DNA from: Ceratothoa steindachneri
Lineage: Eukaryota; Arthropoda; Malacostraca; Isopoda; Cymothoidae
DNA length: 64,000 bases
Direction: 5' to 3'
Assembly: GCA_963969495.1 (NCBI GenBank)
Contig: OZ018321.1
Span: 104,075,066 to 104,139,065, forward strand
Below, one piece after another: positions 23,590 through 32,892 of this stretch (the first letter of the stretch is position 1; each line of letters opens with the position of its first letter). A program made the position numbers and the translations under genes. The notes beneath the pieces are model-generated. The model searched no databases, had not been told where the DNA came from, and worked only from the letters and a program-made list of their open reading frames with translations.

Positions 23590-25308
23590 GCTAAGAAAGA
23601 AGCCCAGGAGCCCGTCCCCCTCAGAACCCCGATACCATCCGAATTCTCTGAGATCCTTAACCAGGACTTTAGGACGGCACAAAAAGAGTGTGAAGTACTA
23701 ACACCCTTATGGGATTAGGCCCAAAATAAGGACACGTAGACTGTCCGTGGACCTAAAGAAAAAAGTACCCCCAACGCGCCCATGGAGATACGTTCGTAGC
23801 CCTGGACGAAACATCGGCGCTTGAAGAGGATTACCCCGCGGAGTCCCTTAATGTAATACAGACAGCGTGCATCCAACCTGATGCCGATTACCCTCTTCCT
23901 TCCCTACCAGGCGAATCTTTCGAACCCTCTGACCTTGATATTCAGCGCAACTGACGCTACATCAAAAGAGTCAGCTACAAAAACGATTATGTCAGTTCGA
24001 CGACGTTATTTCAGAGAAGCCTGTATGCGCTACTAGTTTCGAGCATGATATTAAATTAACAACCTTAGAACCCGTCCGTTCAAAACCCTATCCCATGCCG
24101 ATTCATTTACGCCAAGCTTTCAACGCCGAAGTTGATAATATTAATTAGTTTAGACATACTAGAACCGTCCACCTCTAGTTATTGTTCTCCAATCGTCATG
24201 GTCAAGAAACCTGATGGCTCTTATCGGATGTGCATCGACTTCCGCAGGTTAAATTCGGTAACTGTATCGACGCCGAGCCCATCCCGTTGGTAGACCAAAA
24301 CCTCCACCATTTTGAAAACGCCAAGTTCATCTCAGAACTCGATTTGTGCAAGGTGTATTACCAATGTGTCCCCTGGCCTGATGTGAAAGCATATACCGCC
24401 TTTGCAACGGAGAAAGGCTTAATGCAATTTAAGCGCCTTCCTTTTGGCCTTGTGACTGCTTGTAGCAACTATAACCGTCTCATGAGAAGGTTGTTATATG
24501 GACTTCCGAATGTATCCGTTTACTTCGATAACGTCTACGTCGCTTCTTGTGAATAAAATCACCATTTAACCACCCTATTAGCTCTCTTCGAGCGACTGCA
24601 CGAAAATGACCTCACCATTGGCCCCAGCAAATGCCATTTTGCCCACGAAACCATAAAATACTTGGGTTTCAAAATAGGACAAAGCCAGTTAGGTCCCCAA
24701 GAGGACAAGATTAAGGCAATCGCCGAGATGCCCGTCTCGAATACTAAGAAGCAATCAAGATCATTCCAAGGATCAGCTTCTTACTATCGGCGATTTGTCC
24801 CGAATTTCGCTGCAATTTCGGCGCCCCTCAGCTCCCATTTAAAAAAGAATTGCCCCGATCGTCTACGTTGGAATGATGTCGCTGTATCCCATTTTAATCA
24901 GCTCAAGAGGAAGCTCATTTCTGCCCCCATTTTAAAGTTGCCCAACCCGGAAAAATCCTTTGGGATTAAGACCGACGCGAGCAACGAGGGCATTGGAGGT
25001 GTACTCCTTCAATATGAGGATGACGGAACAAGTCATCGAGTTGCATATGCTAGTCGCCAATTATTACCACGCTAAAAGAGATATGCCACTATAGAGAAGG
25101 AAGCTCTATCAATTATCTGGGTTATAGACAAATTTAAAATGTACTTGATAGGAAAAGAATTTCAGATAGGAACTGACCACCGCCCGTTGGCCTATATTCG
25201 GAATGTACGACACTCCAACGGCCGAATTAAGATAAATTATATAAAAGGTTCCGATAACCAGGTGGCTGACGCACTCAGTAGGAATGCGTTACCGAAAAGT
25301 GTAGATTA
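23590..25308 (+). pseudogene. Gypsy A reverse transcriptase-RNase H, broken
   Basis: The RT would copy the RNA and the RNase H would remove it. RT starts near 24020 ('FEHDIKLTTLEPVRSKPYPM'). The palm follows with 'SPIVMVKKPDGSYRMCIDFR' near 24195, then 'ISELDLCKVYYQ' (motif A, with its Asp present), 'KRLPFGLVTACSNYNRLM', and motif C as 'VYFDNVYVAS' at about 24510. The second Asp of the usual [FY]-x-D-D is Asn, which should abolish polymerisation. Connection: 'ASYYRRFVPNFAAI'. RNase H: 'IKTDASNEGIGGVLLQYE', then 'EKEALSIIWVIDKF', 'GTDHRPLAYI' and 'DNQVADALSRNAL', so D, E, D, D are all present. About 25 residues before 'YIKGSDNQ' appear to be deleted. The frame ends at 25308. No integrase follows. 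Confidence 0.9.
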
Positions 25309-25725
25309 ATTGTATTCGTAGGATTAGGATCTCCATGTATGTATGTACCGTCTTGTACGACTTAAATTAGATTCTCTTGTATATTTAAATAGTTAATTTA
25401 TATGTCTGAATTTTGTAACGCTTAATGTCTATATTTTTTTCGTATATATATATATATATATTTGTACCAATTAAATTATGTATAAATTATTTTGTCCCAT
25501 ATGTACTAATTTTATATCATTTCATTGCTCTATGTTCCATTTATGATTAAGTTTGCATTAGAGGTTAGTTTCCCCTATAATCAAAAGATCAAAATAATCA
25601 TATGTATTGAGGTAATACTAGCTAGGTACATAAAGGTACGGTCGGTACAAGAAAACGAGTTCCCCACAACGGAGCTCTATCGTTGTTCCTTCTCTCTTTT
25701 TTTTCGAAGTGACAACTTTCCCCCC
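25309..25725. other. internal 3' region of Gypsy A; integrase and env absent
   Basis: A+T-rich non-coding sequence between RNase H and the polypurine tract. An intact Gypsy element would have well over 1 kb of integrase here. Confidence 0.7.
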
Positions 25726-25736
25726 GAATGGAGGAG
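25726..25736 (+). other. polypurine tract of Gypsy A
   Basis: GAATGGAGGAG lies immediately before the TGTGATAG start of the 3' LTR, the standard primer site for plus-strand cDNA. Confidence 0.8.
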
Positions 25737-27136
25737 TGTGATAGAACGGTTTCAGGCCGCTTAATTTCAACCGCTATCACATGTTGTTTAGAAACACGTT
25801 GCTACCCACGTGCATCTTCGCCTTGAAGCCGGGCGCATTATCGCCCCACCTGAGTCAATATTTAACCAAGGAGGTTCATCCCACCCCGTTTTGCCCCATG
25901 CGCCGATCACGCCAGATTGAGTTAGGCTTATGGGCAGATAAGGTATGTTCTCATGGCGTGGCTGGGCATTCCCTCGAAGCCCCCACTCCATTGTCCCCTA
26001 CGCCGAGGGGATGGATCGACTATTAATATGGAAACTTTACCAATAAGAGCAGATTCAGATCCACATTATCTTCGCGAGACATCCCGCCGATCCGGTCTCA
26101 CCTTGTGCACCAGGGCCCTCTACCTCGAGATCCACCATCATTGTCCAGAAGAGCACAATATTCCTTGAGTGCCAATGTTCGAGCCTTCAAGACGCCAAGT
26201 CCACAAGGCCCCCCTCCCTGTTGTTCAGAAAGAGAACAACGTCAGAACAGCCATTGTTCTTTGAGGCCGTTGACAAGAGACGGTTCTCACTCTCCCCCCC
26301 CCCTGTTGTTCAGAAAGAAAACAACGTTAGAACAGCCATTGTTCTTTGAGCCCGTTGACAAGAGACGGTTCTCACCCTTCCCCCCTGTTGTTCAGAAAGA
26401 GAATAACATTAGAACATCTATTGTTCTTTGAGCCCGTTGACAAGAAACGGTTCTCACCCTCCACCCCCCTGTTGTTCAGAAAGAGAACAACGTTAAAACA
26501 ACCATTGTTCTTTGAACCCTTAGACAAGAGACGGTTCTCACCCCCCCCCCCTGTTTTTCAGAAGAGAACAACGTAGAACAGCCATTGTTCTTCAAGCCCG
26601 TTCGTCAAGAAACGGTTCTCATTCCCAAGACGTAACGTCAGGGTCATTTAATGCCCCCCCTTCGGCTGGAACTCGCCAGCGGACCGAAGATTTCTTCGCG
26701 TCGCCTTCCCCTGCACAACAATTTGTAATTACGTAAGCTGACCATTACTTTTGATTATCTAACCTTTTCGTCAACCCTATCATGTGCTTTAAATGGTTTA
26801 GCGAACCATCCCATCCCTTTAATTTTTATTTGTTTACCTTTTTTAAATCTCTCCCAAATCTTAATCTTTGGATTAGCCAGATATTCCCACGACCCTTTCC
26901 ATTCTCTGTTTATGTAAACATTTTCCGTTTTGTGTGTTGTTGATAGTTTTTATTAATAAAACTCTATTTTATTAATGATAGCCATATTATTATCCTTGAG
27001 CTCAGTTCCACTTCTTAAGCATATTGAAGATAAATAACATCGGTCAACCAGATAACCACGCACTCTAAATATAATTTAATAGTTCCCTCAACGAATACTT
27101 ATATATGGTATACCATCGAGAGTCCATTCTACGACA
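25737..27136 (+). repeat. Gypsy A 3' LTR (1400 bp)
   Basis: Near-identical to 20444-21754 apart from scattered substitutions and one additional unit in its internal tandem repeat (26219-26626, five units). Point differences between the LTRs show that the insertion is not recent. Confidence 0.9.
26219..26626 (+). repeat. tandem repeat inside the 3' LTR, 5 units
   Basis: Same 80-85 bp unit as at 20927-21244. The additional unit is one of the first three, since the last two units match the last two of the 5' LTR by their variants ('CTTAGACAAGAGACGG', then 'CGTTCGTCAAGAAACGG'). Confidence 0.9.
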
Positions 27137-27141
27137 CAAGA

Positions 27142-27914
27142 CTTTGTCTAGTCTTGACTTGAACTAGTCAACAGAATTGCTGTTGACAACCTCCACCGGA
27201 AGTGCGTTCCAGCTATTGCAGATACTGTACGGGAAAAATTTCCCACGCAGATCGCGGTTGTAACGCTTCAGCTCGAGTTTAAAGCCGTGATTTCTTGTTA
27301 TGCCCTCATTTCCTCATTAAGCCTGAAAATATCCCTGTAGACAACATTGTCAAACCCTCGAACTATTTTGAAAACTTCGATGAGCTGACCACGTAGTCTT
27401 CGGATTTCCAACTAGAACAGATCTAATTCCCTTAATCTATCTTCATAACTTTTATGTCTGATAGATGGAATCAGTTTGGTTGCCCTGATTTGCACGCGTT
27501 CCAATCTCGCGATGCCCTTTTCGAAATGAAGGACTTCAAAATTGTACGACATACTCCAGGTGCGGTCGGACAGAGTACTATTTTATTTTTACGATACCAA
27601 ACTCTCTTTATATAACCTAGAACCCTTTGGGCTTATTTCTCCGCCTCAATACACTGCCCCGAATACTTGAGATCACTAGTTATAGTTACACCCAAGTCCT
27701 TCTCAGTGTCGGTTGATTCAAGAGCAGTGCCCTTAAGGATATAATGAGATTGGGGGTTTCGGTTGCCGATATGCATCACTTTGCATTTGTTCACGTTAAA
27801 AAGCATTTGCCACGTGTCCGACCAGTCCCCAATCTTCCGAAGATCTTTCTGCAGCCGGGCAGTATTTCCTTTCTTTGCAACGTTCATACTAAGAGAGAGA
27901 TACAGAAAAGACAC
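27142..27914 (-). pseudogene. CR1-like LINE ORF2 3' fragment
   Basis: The minus-strand frame 27633-27914 contains 'DWSDTWQMLFNVNKCKVMHI', the thumb region after the RT active site, then 'LESTDTEKDLGVTITSDLKY'. The CR1-like element at 59.6-59.9 kb has the same segments ('CQMPFNLDKCKVRHIG' and 'GLEKDLGVQISSDLKF'). The C-terminal region continues in broken frames toward 27140. RT motifs A-C are not included, so this is a 5'-truncated copy whose 3' end abuts Gypsy A. Confidence 0.8.
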
Positions 27915-27939
27915 ACATGGGCGATCCTTTTAATCCACG

Positions 27940-28640
27940 CTAACTAAGGCGCAAAACGCAAGGGCCGTGATGGGATGAAGGCCCAACTTTGCGGAAAGCT
28001 GAGATGTATTTATGAGCAGAAAGGTCCAGCCACAGATTATCCCGCAATGGTGTGAGTAGGGCAAAGTTCACTTCGCCCGGCGAAGCTTCTTTCAACTGGA
28101 ACCCTCCCTATTCAGGCGGGAGAAAGCCCCTCCGTCTCACCCCTATAAAACATCCGGCGCGAACCCTTGCAAAACCCATCAAGCTCCATGTATTCTACTA
28201 GAACTCGCGTGAGTCAACCCCGTACTCATTGGCACCCGTTACCTGAACGCGACACGTCAAATTCTCGATTCAGTGCTCTAAATCCGAAGGGTAGATTTGA
28301 GTTCATCTCGTTTAATAGTAGTTCTTCAAGAGACTTATTTTACTCCCTTGGCCCAAATCTTCGAGGTAAACGCAACGTGAAACTCTCCTGTGCAAGCCCC
28401 TTCCTTTTAAGCTTCCGTCATTTGGCTTCGCGTGCGCTATTAGTCCCTTTGAGCGTACCATCTGTCAATTGTTCGTTTGCGTGTATGGCGGTCAACACCG
28501 GCCAATTCTCTCTTTGAAGCCGAGACTCATGTAGATCTCCTGTTTATATACCTTACTTGAACTCCCTTTAATTTCGTAAATATATGATTTGCATAGTAGT
28601 AAATATATTTTTGTACTTTGTTTCTATTACCCCAAAGCCT
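27940..28640 (+). promoter_or_regulatory. possible promoter or solo-LTR sequence
   Basis: A non-coding, more G+C-rich block with a TATA-like CTATAAAAC at about 28142 and no coding match. It could be a degraded LTR or the promoter region of the decayed gene that begins near 28.78 kb. No flanking duplication or paired copy is visible. Confidence 0.2.
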
Positions 28641-28781
28641 TCTAAGATAGATAAGCGATGGCAAACCTAAACTGCACTAACTTAATTGCACTCTGATCTG
28701 TATTTATAATTTCACCTACGCTCATAGCGGACTACTCCGTTGATAGGCCTCTCTCTCTCGAGCTGAGGAATTCGGAAAAGG

Positions 28782-30596
28782 TTGGGATCTAACCTCAACC
28801 TACGACACTGTAGATTCCATCACGTCGTGGAAAAGAAGACAGTCTCTGAAGGCTTCAATTTGGCAGGTGGTGAAGTTCTCACCGTATTGGAGAAGGCCAG
28901 AATCCTGACACAACGGGTGGATGGTTGTGTCAGAAAACTTCGAGGAATCCACGACGAATACGAAGCACTCAAGAAACATCGCACTTGTGAGTGAGAGTGG
29001 GAACGTGTCAAGGAGAAGATGTTCCTGGATGACCTTCAAGATCTCTTCGATGTTGCCAAAAGCGATGCACTCTAGACCATGACCAAGGCAGAAGACAAGG
29101 AGTTCCTCAAGATGCAGCGTGAGGACATCTTCTCGTGCACCACTACAGGGATCAACGCGAAGAAATCTGGAGTCGAGGTCAGGCGTGAGAGGGAGCACGA
29201 AGCTGCACTCAATCGGAAATACGACGAACGAGAGGCCAAAGTTCAAGGGGCCGCTGCTGCCTTTAGTTTCAGCTCCAAATTGTCAGAGGCGTCAGAGGCT
29301 GAAGACGGCTACTGACCTTTAACTTCAGCCTATACATCTGGTCCTCTCGCGAAAAGACCCAATAACATCTTCAAATATCCTAAAGTTGTTGGCGCCTTAG
29401 ATCGAGTCAATCTTCCAGATCTTTATGCGGCGCTCATCATTGGCGCTGGTGCACAGGCCCGTGGCCAAGATATTTATGATCAAACGTTTTCCTGAATTTG
29501 ACATGGCTGTCGCATCGTCACACATGCCAACCCAAGACAGAACAAGCGCGGAAGAACTTTTAAGCAGCTAGGCCCCTTATCCTGCATTGAGGCGAGAAAA
29601 TGCTGCAGGAGATGGGAGGGAAGACAGTGGAGAAGGTTGCTATTCTGGCAACTAGTCAAGGATTTGAGAAGTTGCTGTGTATTCCAAGTGCTGCCTGAAG
29701 TACTGAAAAAGCTCAGGCCGCAGTGTTTTTGGGATTGCTCTAGTCTTTGAAGATTCGCGACGAAGTAGTCGGTGTGGTTTTTGATACAACTGCAAGAAAC
29801 ACTTGCCTCTACAATGGCGCATGCATCCTGATCGAGGAAGGTCTTGGAAGGGAGTTGGCGATGTTAGCGTGCCGCCATCAACCAGCAAGAGTACACGGTA
29901 GCTAAGGATACTCTCTTTGAAGGAAATCTGGAGAAGCTCCGCTCCCAGATAAAATATTACCTGGCATCTGCCCTTGCCGATCCAAAAAGTGCCCGCACGA
30001 TGACTACTCCGAGTTCCTGCAGCTTGCAGCCCTGTTCATTGGAGGGTGCACAACACTCACACATCGTTTCGTGCTTCTGGTGCCATCCACCACGCGAGGT
30101 GGATTTCAAAGGGCATATATTGCCTCGAGATGTTCTTGTTATGACACCAGTTCAGGGCAACGAGAGGAGAAGAGCGGAATGTGACTGGCATAGCGCTCTT
30201 TAATGCCCTGTTGTACGTCCGCTTTTGGCACGAAGCTCCTCTGTCATCCCACTCCTCATACAACGACATCATAATGCTGACTGAACTCCAGAAGTATACG
30301 AACCAGATGAACGTCACTGCAAACGCGAGCAATGCCCTCCAATGGCATCTCTGGTATTTGGCGGAAGACTTGGTCTGCCTTTCCCTTTTGGACGACCGAG
30401 TTCCAGACAAGATGAAGGCCGACTGCGTGACACGGATGAAGACGGAAAATGTCAACGAAGATCACCCATGACAAACAAAAATCGAAGCTAAACGGGACAT
30501 CCGCCTTGAGGCCTTCTTCACTAAAAGGTCGAATCATGTTTGCGACGTCCTGAAGAAAGACGGAACCCAGGAAGTGAAACAGGGCTTTCTTCAGAT
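28782..30596 (+). pseudogene. decayed transposase-like gene of unknown family
   Basis: Frames between 28782 and 30471 join into one protein-like track of roughly 550-600 residues. It starts with a helical, charged N-terminus (28782-29312). 'VVGALDRVNLPDLYAALIIG' follows near 29390. Near 29760, 'VGVVFDTTARNT' is followed some 25 residues on by 'LAMLACRHQ'. A C-terminal part ends in 'WHLWYLAEDLVCLSLLDDRV' near 30345-30400. The D-T-T-A-x-N-T motif followed by C-R-H recalls RNase H-fold transposases of the hAT-like sort, but I cannot name the family. Stops (for example 28993 and 29075) and many frameshifts show it is dead. An inverted mariner end starts at 30597, right after it. Confidence 0.4.
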
Positions 30597-30806
30597 GGAT
30601 CTTTCATATCTCGCTTCATAGTGGTGACTCAAACAGGCATCTCTCTTGCTAAAGACAGGATTCCCTTGCTCGTTTCTTCCATTACATTTTCGTACAGTTT
30701 TTAGGTGAATTTCCGCGATTGGATGTAGTTAGAACGCTACAATACAGCAATATGTTCCTGAAAAATGGAGATATTAAAAATCATCCCGAAAACCCCCGTA
30801 TTTTTT
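30597..30806 (-). mobile_element. mariner end, inverted relative to its neighbour
   Basis: Bases 30597-30735 are the reverse complement of about 31220-31362, and 30736-30806 of about 30899-30975. It is therefore the 5' part of a second copy of the mariner at 30889-32160, in opposite orientation, with the TA array between the two. Confidence 0.8.
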
Positions 30807-30808
30807 TG

Positions 30809-30810
<2 letters not shown>

Positions 30811-30888
<78 letters not shown>
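30811..30888. repeat. (TA)n microsatellite
   Basis: A 78-bp uninterrupted TA run between two head-to-head mariner ends. Confidence 0.95.
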
Positions 30889-30892
<4 letters not shown>

Positions 30893-32155
30893 TCACAAAT
30901 AAACGGGGGTAGGCTAAATTTGACGATTTTTAATATCTTCATTTTTCAGGAACACATTGCTGTATTGATGGACAATAAACAACATTAGATATCATGCAGA
31001 GTAAATTTTAGTTGATTAAAAGTTAGCAGACACAAAGGAATGGAATTCATCTGAATATTGAAAAAGAGTTTTCTGTATCATGGCGAATCGCGCCGTGTAT
31101 AATAAACCGTACATCATGAATAGTGGTCAGTGGTCTGTCAACACTATAGAGGCTGTAAGTAATGACATGGGCAGCTGAAACGAAGACTAGTATAACATGA
31201 CCACAGGAAAGTGAAATAATAAGTGTTCTAACTACATCCAATCGCTGGAATTCACCTAAAACCTGTGCCAAAATGTGATGGGAGAAACGAGCAAGGGAAT
31301 CCTGGCTTTGGCAAAAGAGATGCGTGTTTGAGTCACCACTATGAAGCGAGATCTGAAAGATGACCTTTGCTACCACTCGTATAAGAGTCGCAAAAAACAA
31401 ATTCAGACAATCAAGGCCAAAGAAAACCGTTTTGCGAAGGCAAAGAAGTTCTCGAAAATGGTGAATAATCCTATTGACTCTGGACGCTCTGGTTCATCTT
31501 AGATGAAAAGAACTTCCGCCAGGACCAGTTGTTCGACAACAAAGGAACATGCGGTTTGCTTATAATCCAAGCAGACTGTCCACGCATAAAGAAGACCCAC
31601 TGCCCCCAAACTGTGATGGTATTTGTATGTCTCCAGTAACGGTGACGCCATATTGCCACATACTCATTTAGCAAGTTTTCAGGCTCAATTCAGACGGTTA
31701 TGTGGAGCTGCTGGAGAATTTAATCAAACACTTGCTGGAGAGTGTTGCTGCTGGAAGGCTATACCACATGAAAAAGTCAGAAGTTGTTATCGGAGAATAT
31801 CTAAAACTTGCTAACCCCAACTTTCTTGCCTCCCACATACCAAATTTTATTGATTACTTTGCATGCGGCACGGCTGAGGAATATATCAACCGCTCTGGCT
31901 GCAGCACCAAGTCCCAGCTTGTGGCTAAGATCAAGGAGATGTTGGAGCATCTTCCCAGGGATTTAGTGAGGAACCAATGCTCCAGGTTCCAGAGCCGCCT
32001 TGAAGCCATGTTGGCTGCTGAGGGCGGCTACTTTGACTAAACTCTTATATCCCTGCCATAATCTAGTTGATATTTTTACATTTTAAAATACATTTAATTT
32101 TGGCTGAGATATTGCGGTTTTTTCTTTTATGCAAATATACATTTTTATCCCAAAC

Positions 32156-32160
<5 letters not shown>
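30889..32160 (+). mobile_element. mariner (maT-like) element between two TA arrays
   Basis: About 1.27 kb, a normal mariner length, bounded exactly by TA arrays at 30811-30888 and 32161-32252. Tc1/mariner elements insert at TA. The left end pairs with an inverted copy across the left array; a matching right terminal repeat is not convincing by eye. Confidence 0.7.
31218..32040 (+). pseudogene. mariner (maT-like) transposase, broken
   Basis: DDE/D transposase of the mariner superfamily. The DNA-binding part near 31340 reads 'MKRDLKDDLCYHSYKSRKK'. The first catalytic Asp region is visible near 31490 as 'LDEKNFRQDQL'. 'THCPQTVMVF' near 31590 precedes the second block. From 31683 the frame is open ('YVELLENLIKHLLESVAAGR') to the stop at 32038-32040. 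The second catalytic Asp ('QDSAPCH' in relatives) is gone, with 'YHMKKSEVV' in its place. The third region reads 'IPNFIDYFACGTAEEY', where relatives have P-D-x-N-P-x-D-Y. The C-terminus 'SRLEAMLAAEGGYFD' is typical. A frameshift or two and an in-frame stop at 31498-31500 also disable it. Confidence 0.8.

Positions 32161-32252
<92 letters not shown>
32161..32252. repeat. (TA)n microsatellite
   Basis: TA run with one internal irregularity near 32243. The mariner ends on its left; a Penelope-like fragment begins on its right. Confidence 0.95.
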
Positions 32253-32530
32253 GCAAATTTTGTTGAAGACCATTGTGTATTTTGCCTTAATTAATTTTCT
32301 TTGGCAACTTTCTCTTCTTCTAACTATCTTTTTTATTCCATCTTGTAGATGGTGGATTATTTTTCCAGTATTCATCTCCTTTTAAATGAATGTGTTTGGT
32401 AAAAACCAAACTAAATTGCTAAGCTTTCGATCTTATTTGATCATCTTCGGAGCGTTATGGAATTTCTTACCCCCTTTACCGATGTACTGAGTGGAGTGAG
32501 GATCTGGCAGAAAGTAAAGTGAAAGCTGGT
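32253..32530 (-). mobile_element. Penelope-like element fragment
   Basis: The minus-strand coding piece at 32253-32375 ('GKIIHHLQDGIKKIV', 'KLIKAKYTMVFNKIC') matches the start of the larger Penelope-like copy at 35.7-35.9 kb ('GKVIYHLQDGLTKTV', 'KLIKAKYSMVFNKIC'). The upstream non-coding part (32376-32530) also matches 35.94-36.06 kb. It is cut off exactly at the TA array. Confidence 0.75.
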
Positions 32531-32892
32531 GTACTCAATAGTGGAAGATTTAGATAGTGGTAAAAGATAGATGGTGAATGAAAGGTAGGGTTGCCCTTGT
32601 CTGAGGGGCATCACAGTCATTTTTATTCTCTGATACTTATTTTTCCTTTTTTTTATTAATGTTTACTAGTGGTTGTCTTATTGTGCATTCTTCTTGTGTT
32701 CTTCCGTTTATTTGTCTCCTCGTCTTGTTTACTTAGCATTCTGCAGTTTTTCTTGAGCTTTCAAGCCTTTATTAGTGTTCAAATTTAGTATAATACCTCG
32801 TGTTTTTATCTGTTGTATTTGATTGTATTCGTTGATTGTGAGTTTAATCTTGTCTCTTAGTCTCTTGTGTCATCTTCTGTGTTGTTTTATGT

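Larger units (their letters stand above)
20444..27136 (+). mobile_element. Gypsy element A: Ty3/Gypsy LTR retrotransposon, integrase lost
   Basis: Plus-strand element of 6.7 kb: 5' LTR 20444-21754, gag-protease from about 22142, RT-RNase H to 25308, polypurine tract and 3' LTR 25737-27136. The LTRs start TGTGATAG and end CTACGACA. Flanking bases are TAAGA (20439-20443) and CAAGA (27137-27141), a possible 5-bp target duplication with one mismatch. Integrase is absent, and gag and pol carry stops and frameshifts, so the copy is dead. The right flank is a CR1-like fragment. Confidence 0.9.

Noticed and set aside
30719..32375. Open frames encoding Tyr-Ile repeats over TA arrays (also at 38.2, 40.6-41.0, 47.6 and 63.7 kb)
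   Set aside because: TATA repeats have no stop in two frames; the peptides are artefacts of the microsatellites.
32145..32375. A complete gene at the 32.2 kb open frame
   Set aside because: Only its first 40 codons are Penelope-like; the rest is TA repeat.
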